Numbered from the stretch's first letter, positions 1-6,262 are shown. The stretch: DNA of 6,353 nucleotides from an uncultured Alphaproteobacteria bacterium (GCA_934538895.1 CAKTCH010000094.1:1-6353), one strand, 5' to 3'. A program made the numbers and translations. Notes: generated by a model from the sequence alone, not told the origin.

Positions 1-820
1 GCCGCGTTATTGCTACGCCGATCCGTATGAAGGCGGCAAGCAGGCGGTGGCCGAGACATGGCGAAATCTGACCGCGACGGGGGCGCAACCGCTGGCCATT
101 ACCGACAATCTCAATTTCGGCAACCCGGAGAAGCCGGAGATCATGTGGGAATTCGTGACCTGCCTGCAAGGCATGGCCGAGGCGTGCGTGACGCTGCAAT
201 ATCCGATCATTTCCGGCAATGTGTCGCTTTACAACGAAACGAACGGACAAGGCATTCTGCCGACGCCCACGATTGGCGGTGTCGGCCTGATCGATCGCGG
301 CCATAAATCCGTGGGGATGGGTTTCACGCAGGAAGGCGAAAGCATCGTTCTGATCGGCGAAACCAGGGGGCATCTGGGCCAGTCCTTGTACTTGCGCGAG
401 ATCATGGGCCGCGAAGACGGCCCGCCGCCGCCTGTCGATCTGTCCGCGGAGAAGCGTAACGGCGATTTCGTCCGCACCGCTATTCAGAACGGCTTCGTCA
501 ATGCCTGTCATGATATTTCGGACGGCGGGTTGTTGGTCGCGGTGGCGGAAATGGTGATGGCATCCGGTATCGGAGCCGATCTCGATATTTCCGGCGATGC
601 CGCTTTCTGGTACGGGGAAGATCAGGGGCGGTATCTGGTTGCCACATCCCATCCTGAGCAAGTGCTGGCACACGCGGCTCAGGCAGGTGTTCCAGCTGCC
701 CTTGCCGGTAAAACTTCCGGGTTGACCTTGAGAATTCCGGAAAATCAGGCTATAACTATATCAGAAATAGCAAATATACATGAAAGCTGGCTGCCAGCGT
801 TTATGGAAGGACGCGCGTAA
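1..820 (+). CDS. purL: Phosphoribosylformylglycinamidine synthase, PurL subunit (3' part)
   Basis: PurL catalyses the ATP-dependent conversion of FGAR to FGAM in cytoplasmic de novo purine synthesis, using ammonia from PurQ glutaminase with PurS as the bridge. The gene is cut by the window edge. The reading frame begins at base 2 and gives 272 residues before the TAA at 818–820, about the last third of a small-type PurL (family about 730 residues). Diagnostic motifs in fragment numbering are DNLNFGNP (35–42), SGNVSLYNET (71–80), PTPTIGGVG (87–95) and CHDISDGGL (169–177). They belong to the second AIRS-like half and its C-terminal domain. No frameshift or internal stop is visible. The last 25 codons are unusually AT-rich: the Ile codons at fragment residues 251, 253, 256 and 259 are all ATA, a codon not used for Ile earlier in the fragment. 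That stretch overlaps a promoter candidate. bolA follows after one base. The identification is firm; only the 5' part is unseen. Confidence 0.97.
   Translation, partial: PRYCYADPYEGGKQAVAETWRNLTATGAQPLAITDNLNFGNPEKPEIMWEFVTCLQGMAEACVTLQYPIISGNVSLYNETNGQGILPTPTIGGVGLIDRGHKSVGMGFTQEGESIVLIGETRGHLGQSLYLREIMGREDGPPPPVDLSAEKRNGDFVRTAIQNGFVNACHDISDGGLLVAVAEMVMASGIGADLDISGDAAFWYGEDQGRYLVATSHPEQVLAHAAQAGVPAALAGKTSGLTLRIPENQAITISEIANIHESWLPAFMEGRA
728..756 (+). promoter_or_regulatory. Candidate sigma70-type promoter inside purL, driving bolA–grxD
   Basis: TTGAGA at 728–733 (5 of 6 to TTGACA) is followed by a 17-nt spacer and TATAAC at 751–756 (5 of 6 to TATAAT). Transcription would start near 763, about 60 nt upstream of the bolA start. 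The box lies in the last codons of purL, in an AT-rich patch of an otherwise GC-rich gene. Such matches can arise by chance, but spacing and both hexamers are near ideal and the downstream gene is on the same strand. This is inferred from sequence only. Confidence 0.5.
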
Positions 821-821
821 T

Positions 822-1055
822 ATGGGTATGGACGCCCCGACCATCGAGAAGATGATCAAGGAAGGCATTCCGGACGCGGTCGTAGCCATCTCGGATCTGC
901 GGGGTGATGGCGACCATTACGCGGCCTATATCGTCTCTGAAAGCTTTCGCGGCAAAAGCCGCGTGCAGCAGCACCAGATGGTTTATGCCGCCCTGCAGGG
1001 CAGAATGGGAACGGAATTGCACGCGCTGGCAATTCAGACTGCCGTTCCTGAATAA
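822..1055 (+). CDS. bolA: BolA/IbaG family iron-sulfur protein
   Basis: This 77-residue protein has the short single-domain BolA fold. BolA-like proteins bind monothiol glutaredoxins and share a [2Fe-2S] cluster with them, acting in iron-sulfur trafficking or iron sensing in the cytoplasm. Visible family signatures are GDGDHYAAYIVS (28–39), GKSRVQQHQMVY (44–55) and ELHALAIQT (65–73). The loop before the central strand carries His32 rather than Cys, so it belongs to the His-type BolAs. His67 in the HAL motif is the near-invariant histidine. By family knowledge these two are the likely cluster ligands. I chose ATG 822 because AAGGA at 807–811 lies 10 nt upstream. An in-frame ATG at 780 would overlap purL by 41 nt and add 14 residues unlike the family; a third ATG is at 828. 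The gene starts one base after the purL stop and sits 41 nt before grxD, its functional partner. Confidence 0.93.
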   Translation: MGMDAPTIEKMIKEGIPDAVVAISDLRGDGDHYAAYIVSESFRGKSRVQQHQMVYAALQGRMGTELHALAIQTAVPE

Positions 1056-1085
1056 GTAAGCGCGATCGGTTTTTTAGTGATGAAT

Positions 1086-1090
1086 GGGAG
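1086..1090 (+). promoter_or_regulatory. Ribosome binding site deciding the grxD start
   Basis: GGGAG lies 3 nt before the ATG at 1094 and 6 nt before the adjacent in-frame ATG at 1097. The 6-nt spacing is the usual one, so the second ATG is preferred. The difference is a single residue. Confidence 0.6.
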
Positions 1091-1096
1091 TAAATG

Positions 1097-1447
1097 ATGC
1101 AACAGACTGTACCTAACACCGTTTTTGAGCGTATTCGCGGCGATGTCAGCGCCCATGACGTCGTGCTTTACATGAAGGGCACGGCTGTGTTTCCGCAATG
1201 CGGTTTCTCAGCCGCCGTGGTGCAGATTCTGTCGCAGCTGGGCGTCAAGTTCAAGGATATCAACGTTCTGGAGGATAACGATATCCGCCAGGGCATCAAG
1301 GAATACACCAACTGGCCGACCATCCCCCAACTTTACGTCAAGGGTGAGTTCGTGGGCGGCTGCGATATCCTGCGCGAAATGTATGCCAGCGGCGAATTGC
1401 AGGAATTCCTGCAACAAAAAGGCATCGTGAACGGCAACGCCGCCTGA
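1097..1447 (+). CDS. grxD: Monothiol glutaredoxin, Grx4 family (CGFS type)
   Basis: CGFS glutaredoxins bind a glutathione-ligated [2Fe-2S] cluster as dimers or as heterodimers with BolA. They pass clusters to target proteins in the cytoplasm, and disulfide reduction is not their main job. The protein is 116 residues (117 if the ATG at 1094 is used), normal for a single-domain Grx4. In numbering from the ATG at 1097: MKGT with the glutathione-contacting Lys27, then FPQCGFS with active-site Cys35, then the WPTIPQLYV segment (73–81) with the cis-proline Pro77, then GGCD (87–90), which binds the glutathione gamma-glutamyl end. All signature elements are present. It lies downstream of bolA in the same orientation, the usual alphaproteobacterial pairing. 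A T6 tract at 1070–1075 in the bolA–grxD gap has no adequate stem, so both genes are probably on one mRNA ending at the 1473–1508 terminator. Confidence 0.96.
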   Translation: MQQTVPNTVFERIRGDVSAHDVVLYMKGTAVFPQCGFSAAVVQILSQLGVKFKDINVLEDNDIRQGIKEYTNWPTIPQLYVKGEFVGGCDILREMYASGELQEFLQQKGIVNGNAA

Positions 1448-1472
1448 TCGCGTTTCCGAGAAATTTAGTAAA

Positions 1473-1508
1473 CCGCCAAGAGGCCGCCGGGAATACTTGG
1501 CGGCCTTT
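1473..1508. terminator. Bidirectional terminator between convergent grxD and rodA
   Basis: Two perfect 8-bp stems overlap here. CCGCCAAG (1473–1480) pairs with CTTGGCGG (1496–1503) around a 15-nt loop. AGGCCGCC (1481–1488) pairs with GGCGGCCT (1499–1506) around a 10-nt loop. They share bases 1499–1503, so only one can form at a time. On the plus strand the second stem runs into TT then GC; on the minus strand the first stem is followed by TTTACT. Both U-tracts are short, so termination may be imperfect. The location between converging gene ends supports the call. Confidence 0.7.
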
Positions 1509-1536
1509 GCGCATCCGGCGGTTTCATTATTAATAT

Positions 1537-2670
1537 CTAGAACCGCGCCAACCTTGCGTCCTTGTGGATGCTGGCGGACATGATGAGGCCAAACCCGGCG
1601 AGACAGGCCAGCATCGCCGTGCCGCCGTAAGACACCAGCGGCAGGGGAATGCCCACGACCGGGATCAAGCCCATCACCATCGCCACATTGATAAAGACAT
1701 AGAGCGAGAAGTTTACCATCAAGCCGAAGACGAGGAAGCGCCCGAAGGCATGGCGGCAACGGAAAGATATCCAGCCGCAATAGAAGAACACCATGCCGAA
1801 GAGAACCAGCAGCAGCACGCCACCGAGCAGCCCCCATTCTTCCGCCCACAGAGTGAAGATGAAATCGGTTTCCTTTTCCGGCAGGAAGTTGAGCTTGCTT
1901 TGCGTGCCCTGCAGGAATCCGCGGCCCTCCATGCCGCCGGAGCCCAGCGCGATCTTCGACTGGGTGATGTGGTAACCCGCGCCCAGCGGATCGGATTCAG
2001 GGTCGAGGAACGTCATTACACGCTGTTTCTGGTAATCATGCATATAAAACATCCACACTGCCGGGATCAGGCCCGCCAGCGAAATACCGCCCAGAATGTA
2101 AATCCACAGCGGCGCACCGGCGATAAACATCATGGCTACGCCGTCAACCGCGAGGATGGTGGCGGTGCCCAGGTTCGGTTGCAGCAGCACAAGGCCGATC
2201 GGCAGGGCCATCATGATCGCCGGTACGATCAGGAAGGATATGCGCTTCATATCCTCGGTGGTGGCGGCATGGAAATAGCGCGCCATGGCCATGATGAGGG
2301 CGATCTTCATAATCTCCGACGGCTGGATCTGGATAAAGCCCAGATTGATCCAGCGCTGCGCGCCCATGCCGATCTGGCCCATGAATTCAACGATCACCAG
2401 CAGGACCAGACCGATCGCGAAAGCTGGATAGGCGATGCGGTACCAGAAACGGATATCGATCAGGGCGATCACGATCATCATCACGAAGCCGACGCCGAAG
2501 CGGATGATCTGCTTCAAGGCCCATGGCTCGAAATTCCCCCCGGCGGCAGAATAAAGCGCCGTGAAGCCGATGCCCGCGATCATGCAGACCAGCAGGATAA
2601 GGCCCCCGTTCAGGCTGGCCAGTTTCTGCAAAGGGCGCTGGTCGGTCTGGATGCCGAAGGACAGGCTCAT
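1537..2670 (-). CDS. rodA: Peptidoglycan glycosyltransferase RodA (SEDS family)
   Basis: RodA polymerises lipid II into glycan strands in the inner membrane during side-wall growth, paired with PBP2. Counting from the ATG at 2676 the protein has 379 residues (E. coli RodA about 370) and about ten hydrophobic segments. Motifs in that numbering: QPSE (118–121), QPNLGTA (166–172), FLDPESDPLGAGYH (223–236), GSGGMEGRGF (245–254), then PEKETDFIF (266–274) with Asp271, the position of the catalytic aspartate of SEDS polymerases, then PLPLVSYGG (344–352). Two in-frame ATGs are possible. The one at 2676 overlaps the mrdA stop as ATGA but lies only 2 nt from the AGGAG at 2679–2683. The one at 2670 lies 8 nt away, so I prefer it (377 residues). 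The gene is last in the mreC–mreD–mrdA–rodA series and ends at TAG 1537–1539 near the convergent terminator. Confidence 0.96.
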   Translation of the reverse strand: MSLSFGIQTDQRPLQKLASLNGGLILLVCMIAGIGFTALYSAAGGNFEPWALKQIIRFGVGFVMMIVIALIDIRFWYRIAYPAFAIGLVLLVIVEFMGQIGMGAQRWINLGFIQIQPSEIMKIALIMAMARYFHAATTEDMKRISFLIVPAIMMALPIGLVLLQPNLGTATILAVDGVAMMFIAGAPLWIYILGGISLAGLIPAVWMFYMHDYQKQRVMTFLDPESDPLGAGYHITQSKIALGSGGMEGRGFLQGTQSKLNFLPEKETDFIFTLWAEEWGLLGGVLLLVLFGMVFFYCGWISFRCRHAFGRFLVFGLMVNFSLYVFINVAMVMGLIPVVGIPLPLVSYGGTAMLACLAGFGLIMSASIHKDARLARF

Positions 2671-2672
2671 GG

Positions 2673-4580
2673 TCATGGCTCCTGTTTGGGTTTGCGGGGC
2701 GGGAATGTATTATCGACGGGTGGATTGCCGACCGGACGCAGCAGGTTCGAGGCCGGATTGCGTTTTTGCGTTTCGATCAGCAGATCGCGGGCGATCGGCG
2801 CCGCCACGGCGGAACCGCCGCCGCCATGTTCCACCACCACCGCGCAGACATAGCGCGGCTTGTCGACAGGCGCATAACCGACGAACAGCCCATGGTGGCG
2901 ATGCTTCCACGGCAGATCTTCCTGCCGCACACCGCGCGCGCGCTCGTCGGCGGTAATGCGCTTGACCTGCGACGTGCCGGTCTTGCCGCCCATCGGAGGG
3001 ACGCCGTGCACATCGACATTGATGCGCGAACCCATGGCCGTGCCGCCGGGATAGTTCACCACATGATCCATGCCTTTCATCACCAGTTCAAGGTGCGCGG
3101 GCTTGACGTTGACTCTTTCCCAGGGCTGATCGTGGGTGGGTTTGTCGCCGACATACCCCGTTATCCACGGCTTGACCGCATAGCCGCCATTGACGATACG
3201 CGCCGTCATGACGGCCAGTTGCAGCGGCGTGGCCTGCACATAGCCCTGCCCGATCGCGCAGACGATGGACTCGCCGGGGTGCCAGACCTTATCGGCCATG
3301 GTCTGGCGTTTCCATTGCGTCGTCGGCATCAGGCCCGCGCGTTCCTCGGACAGTTCGATGCCCGTCTTCTCGCCCATGCCCAGCCTGTGTGCCATATCGC
3401 TGATGCGATTGATACCCAGTTCGACCGCGATCTTGTAAAAGTAAGTATCGCACGACTCGGCAAGCGCCTTTACCAGATTGACCGTACCGTGCCCGCCGCG
3501 TTTCCAGCAATGGAAGCGCGCATTACCCAATTCGTAATGGCCGGGGCAGAACTGGGTGGTGTACTGGTTGATGATGCCCGCCTCCAGCGCGGCGAGTCCC
3601 GTGACCATCTTGAACGTCGAACCCGGTGGATAGGAACCGCCCACGGCCTTATTGTTCAGCGGCAGGCCAGGATCGGAGAGAAGCTGTTCCCACAGATCAG
3701 CGGGAATACCCTTGGCGAAATCGTTGGGGTTGAAGCTGGGCGACGACGCCAGCGTGTAAACCTCGCCGGAGCGCGCATCCATGATGACTGCCGAGGCGCT
3801 GCGCTCGGTCAGCAGGCGCTGCTGGGTGAAGGATTGCAGGTTCGCGTCGATGGTCAGGCGCAATGTCTTGCCGGGTTCGGGATCGGTATTGCGCAAATTG
3901 CGTACTTCGCGCCCGACCACGTTGACCTCGACTTCCGCCGCGCCCGCGCGCCCGCGCAGTTCGCGGTCATAGGTTTTTTCGAGGCCGGTCTTGCCGATCT
4001 TGAAACCCGGCATTTTGAGCAAGGGGTCCGTGCCTTCCTCGCCCTTGGCCACCGCGCCGACATAACCCAGTATGTGCGCGGTCGATTGTGCCAACGGGTA
4101 ATGCCGCACTTCGCCGACATCGATCGCCACGCCCGGCAGATCGGGCAGGTTCACCTCGATTTTGGCGACGGTTTCCCAGTCTAGATTCTCACGGATTTCG
4201 AGCGGGAAGAATTTGGGGTTTTTCTTCGACTGTTTCCTGAGGCGGTCGATATCCTTGTCCGTGAGCGTGATATATTTTTGCAGGCGGCGCAGGGTCAGGT
4301 TCAGGTCGTCCACCTGTTCGGGGATGACGATCAGGCGGAAATTCTGGTCGTTGATCGCCAGCGTTTCCCCGATCCGGTCCATAATCAGCCCGCGCGGCGG
4401 TTTTATCAGTCGCACGTTGATGCGGTTGTTTTCCGCCAGCATCCGGTAACGTTCGCTTTGCGAAATCTGGAGCCAGCCCAAACGCCCGACCAGCGTGCCC
4501 AGCAGCAATGTCTGGACACCGCCGACGACGAAAGCGCGGCGCGTGAATTTTTTTATTCTTTCCTGATCGCGATCTATCAT
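2673..4580 (-). CDS. mrdA: Penicillin-binding protein 2, peptidoglycan D,D-transpeptidase
   Basis: PBP2 cross-links the glycan made by RodA in side-wall synthesis and is anchored in the inner membrane with its catalytic domain in the periplasm. The protein has 635 residues, close to E. coli PBP2 (633). It has a basic cytoplasmic start and one membrane segment at about 17–36. The pedestal opens with KPPRGLIMDR (50–59 region) and continues with the FKIGKTGLE segment (183–191). The transpeptidase domain has the active-site STFK (Ser311, Lys314), SCD (366–368) as the second motif, and GGKTGTS (521–527) with KTG at 523–525, so all catalytic motifs are intact. A Cys/His-rich stretch (Cys335, His338, His347, Cys348, His354, Cys367) could hold a metal ion. 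The C-terminal 30 residues are Pro-rich. ATG 4580 lies 7 nt after the mreD stop with only a weak ribosome site; the stop overlaps the upstream rodA ATG by 4 nt. Confidence 0.97.
   Translation of the reverse strand: MIDRDQERIKKFTRRAFVVGGVQTLLLGTLVGRLGWLQISQSERYRMLAENNRINVRLIKPPRGLIMDRIGETLAINDQNFRLIVIPEQVDDLNLTLRRLQKYITLTDKDIDRLRKQSKKNPKFFPLEIRENLDWETVAKIEVNLPDLPGVAIDVGEVRHYPLAQSTAHILGYVGAVAKGEEGTDPLLKMPGFKIGKTGLEKTYDRELRGRAGAAEVEVNVVGREVRNLRNTDPEPGKTLRLTIDANLQSFTQQRLLTERSASAVIMDARSGEVYTLASSPSFNPNDFAKGIPADLWEQLLSDPGLPLNNKAVGGSYPPGSTFKMVTGLAALEAGIINQYTTQFCPGHYELGNARFHCWKRGGHGTVNLVKALAESCDTYFYKIAVELGINRISDMAHRLGMGEKTGIELSEERAGLMPTTQWKRQTMADKVWHPGESIVCAIGQGYVQATPLQLAVMTARIVNGGYAVKPWITGYVGDKPTHDQPWERVNVKPAHLELVMKGMDHVVNYPGGTAMGSRINVDVHGVPPMGGKTGTSQVKRITADERARGVRQEDLPWKHRHHGLFVGYAPVDKPRYVCAVVVEHGGGGSAVAAPIARDLLIETQKRNPASNLLRPVGNPPVDNTFPPRKPKQEP
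2679..2683 (-). promoter_or_regulatory. Ribosome binding site of rodA, inside the mrdA 3' end
   Basis: AGGAG on the minus strand lies within the last sense codons of mrdA. It is 2 nt before the ATG at 2676 and 8 nt before the ATG at 2670. The spacing favours initiation at 2670 and suggests translational coupling to mrdA. Confidence 0.65.
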
Positions 4581-4587
4581 CTGGCCA

Positions 4588-5160
4588 TCACTGATATTTA
4601 TGACGCGCGCCGGGCGACAACATGCGGTGCGTCATGATCAAGGCCATCGACACCAGCGGGAAGAGGCAAAACGTTACGCCGACGCTGGCAGCCACGGGCA
4701 TGATGGCGGGCCATTGCATATCATTGGCGATGCCGAACAAAGCCCACTGGATGGACGCGGCCATCGCCACCACGAAACCGAAAATCGCCCACACGGAAAT
4801 ATAGGGTTGGGCCATCAGGAATTTACGCTGGTCGCGCACGAGGCTTTGCGCAATGACAAGGATGAATGCCTGCAACCCCGGCGGCATCCCGGAGAGGATA
4901 TCCAGCAGAATGCCGACCACGAAACAAAGCCATGTCGGAATCAGGGTGGGGCGGAAAATCGCCCAGTAATATACGGCCATCAAAACAAGATGCGGCTTTA
5001 TCAACCCCGCATGGGGAACCGGCAAGGCGGTCAGGTTCAGTAAAAACAGAACCCCCAGCAGGGCATAGGCGATCAGCAGCCTGAAGATCGTCTCCAGTCC
5101 GCGCCGTGAGAACGATATCTCGGAAATGCCGGAATGCCGGCTTCTTCTGCGCCTTGCCAT
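4588..5160 (-). CDS. mreD: Rod shape-determining membrane protein MreD
   Basis: MreD is a small inner-membrane protein of the elongasome that associates with MreC. From ATG 5160 it has 190 residues, slightly longer than the usual 160–180. The N-terminus is strongly basic (MARRRRSRHS), consistent with a cytoplasmic start, followed by about five hydrophobic segments near 24–42, 48–60, 68–82, 89–100 and 114–135, and one more near 150–168. The family pattern is seen in KPHLVLMAVYYWA (55–67) and GILLDILSGMPPGLQAF (73–89), with the conserved Gly/Asp between membrane segments. The frame stays open upstream to a TTG at 5226, which would add 22 residues and overlap mreC; I rejected it because it lacks a properly spaced ribosome site and the family does not need the extension. 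ATG 5160 also lacks a clear Shine-Dalgarno, and lies 34 nt after the mreC stop, so coupling or reinitiation is plausible. Confidence 0.9.
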   Translation of the reverse strand: MARRRRSRHSGISEISFSRRGLETIFRLLIAYALLGVLFLLNLTALPVPHAGLIKPHLVLMAVYYWAIFRPTLIPTWLCFVVGILLDILSGMPPGLQAFILVIAQSLVRDQRKFLMAQPYISVWAIFGFVVAMAASIQWALFGIANDMQWPAIMPVAASVGVTFCLFPLVSMALIMTHRMLSPGARHKYQ

Positions 5161-5194
5161 GATGGGGGTAAGGTAAAGACTGGCGCGCGCGCGG

Positions 5195-6073
5195 TCAATC
5201 CGCCGCGGGTGCGGAAACCGGCGCAATCCTCAGGTTTGGATCGTCGGTGCGCTTGACCACGCGGACATAGGTGGTGCGGTCGATATCGGCATAAAGGCGG
5301 ACGCGCAGCTCGCCGTTATCGGCCACCACGATTTCCCCTACGGGCAGGCCATAAGGATAAAGCCCGCCATGACCCGAAGTGATGACGCGGTCACCGGCCT
5401 TTATCGCCGTTTGCGGCGGCAGATGGATGATTTCCGGGTTATCGGTGTTATTTCCCGCCAGCATCGCGCGGATATTCTCGCCGCCCACGAAGACGGGCAC
5501 GCGGGCGTTCATATCCGTCAGCAGCAGCACGCGGGCGGACTTCCTGCCCGCTTCGACGACGCGGCCCATCAGGCCCTCGCCGCCCAGCACGGCCTGATCG
5601 GTCGTGACGCCGTTCTCGGACCCCGCCATCACCAGCACGCTGCGCACGAAGGCGGTGTCGGAATCGGCGATGATGCGCGCGGTAATAAAGGTGTGTTGCG
5701 GCTCGATCTGGACCTTCAGCAGCTTTTGCAGGGACTGGTTATCGGTCTTGAGCTGCATGGCCGCGTGATACCATTCCTTCAGCCGGGCGTTTTCCTGCAT
5801 CAGGCGGGCGTTTTCGCCCTGAAGCTCGGCGATGCCCGTCACGGCGCGCACATAGGTGGCGGCCTGCTCGACCGGGTAATTCACAACCGCCAGCACCGGG
5901 GCGAACAAATCAGCCGCCCCCGTACGCAGGGAACGCATGTTATTGGGGCTGGCGAAAGACATCATGAAAAGCGCAAGGGCGATCAGCGCAAAGATCAGCG
6001 AAGTCGTGCGCGGCCCCCACGCCTGAAGGGTGGCGATCCGGATTAAGCTTCTGGGACGAGAGCGGACGCGCAA
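5195..6073 (-). CDS. mreC: Rod shape-determining protein MreC
   Basis: MreC is a bitopic inner-membrane protein whose periplasmic beta-domain binds and activates PBP2–RodA. The product has 292 residues, a typical length. Order of elements: a basic cytoplasmic tail (MRVRSRPRSLIR), one membrane segment at about 23–42, a heptad-rich coiled coil at about 73–115 (IAELQGENARLMQENARL onward) used for dimerisation, then the beta-domain with GGEGLMGRVV (154–163), LLTDMNARVPV (174–184) and GDRVITSGHGGLYPYGLPVG (218–237). The start is TTG at 6071–6073. No ATG or GTG precedes the membrane segment in frame, an in-frame TAA lies 18 nt upstream of the TTG, and AGGA at 6083–6086 sits 9 nt before it, so the TTG is well supported. 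mreB lies 210 nt upstream and mreD 34 nt downstream, in the same orientation. Confidence 0.95.
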   Translation of the reverse strand: MRVRSRPRSLIRIATLQAWGPRTTSLIFALIALALFMMSFASPNNMRSLRTGAADLFAPVLAVVNYPVEQAATYVRAVTGIAELQGENARLMQENARLKEWYHAAMQLKTDNQSLQKLLKVQIEPQHTFITARIIADSDTAFVRSVLVMAGSENGVTTDQAVLGGEGLMGRVVEAGRKSARVLLLTDMNARVPVFVGGENIRAMLAGNNTDNPEIIHLPPQTAIKAGDRVITSGHGGLYPYGLPVGEIVVADNGELRVRLYADIDRTTYVRVVKRTDDPNLRIAPVSAPAAD

Positions 6074-6082
6074 GTCGAAAAA

Positions 6083-6086
6083 TCCT
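6083..6086 (-). promoter_or_regulatory. Ribosome binding site supporting the TTG start of mreC
   Basis: Minus-strand AGGA lies 9 nt before the TTG at 6071–6073. It is the only good ribosome site near the mreC 5' end, and an in-frame stop upstream excludes a longer protein. Confidence 0.65.
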
Positions 6087-6118
6087 AATTATCGAAAATA
6101 GTTAGCCTGTATTCCTAC

Positions 6119-6136
6119 TTTTACTTTATCGTAAAA
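6119..6136. repeat. Inverted repeat in the mreC leader
   Basis: TTTTAC (6119–6124) and GTAAAA (6131–6136) form a perfect 6-bp stem around a 6-nt loop, about 45 nt upstream of the mreC start. It is AT-rich and would be weak as RNA, so it could equally be a protein-binding dyad. No function is shown by the sequence. Confidence 0.4.
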
Positions 6137-6191
6137 ACACTTAACCAACTGCTAAAAGGAAAACAGGGAAGAAGCAACCCTGATAAAGGCG

Positions 6192-6221
6192 AGTTTAACA
6201 GGAAAATGGGCTTTACGTCCA
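6192..6221 (-). promoter_or_regulatory. Weak promoter candidate upstream of mreC
   Basis: On the minus strand TGGACG (6216–6221, 4 of 6 to TTGACA) is followed by an 18-nt spacer and TAAACT (6192–6197, 4 of 6 to TATAAT). The -10 is preceded by TGT, giving an extended -10 look. Transcription would start near 6185 and leave a leader of about 110 nt before the mreC TTG. The match is modest and in AT-rich sequence, so chance is possible. Confidence 0.3.
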
Positions 6222-6262
6222 TGAGCAAACCCCGCTATCGCGGATAAATTTCAAGGGTATGC

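Noticed and set aside
780..821. Longer bolA start at ATG 780, overlapping purL
   Set aside because: The extra 14 residues are the out-of-frame reading of the purL end, no ribosome site lies upstream, and ATG 822 has AAGGA at 10 nt.
1063..1075. CGATCG palindrome followed by a T6 tract between bolA and grxD, looking like a terminator
   Set aside because: The palindrome leaves no usable loop and no longer stem can be formed upstream of the T-run, so an intrinsic terminator is not supported.
1208..1849. Minus-strand open frame of 213 codons spanning the grxD–rodA junction
   Set aside because: It runs through grxD antisense, the terminator and the rodA 3' end in the wrong frame, and resembles no family.
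1564..2853. Long open frame of 429 codons on the plus strand opposite rodA
   Set aside because: It lies wholly antisense to rodA and the mrdA 3' end, has a His/Asp/Gln/Arg-rich low-complexity composition typical of a shadow of a membrane-protein gene, and shows no recognisable domain.
2766..4184. Open frame of 472 codons on the plus strand opposite mrdA
   Set aside because: It is antisense to an intact PBP2 with all catalytic motifs; its composition is Arg/His/Asp-rich and no family or ribosome site is recognisable. It is explained by GC-rich codon use on the other strand.
6201..6246. Tiny plus-strand frame in the spacer starting at ATG 6206
   Set aside because: It has only about 13 codons, its AGGA is too close to the ATG (2 nt), and it lies antisense to the mreB–mreC leader.
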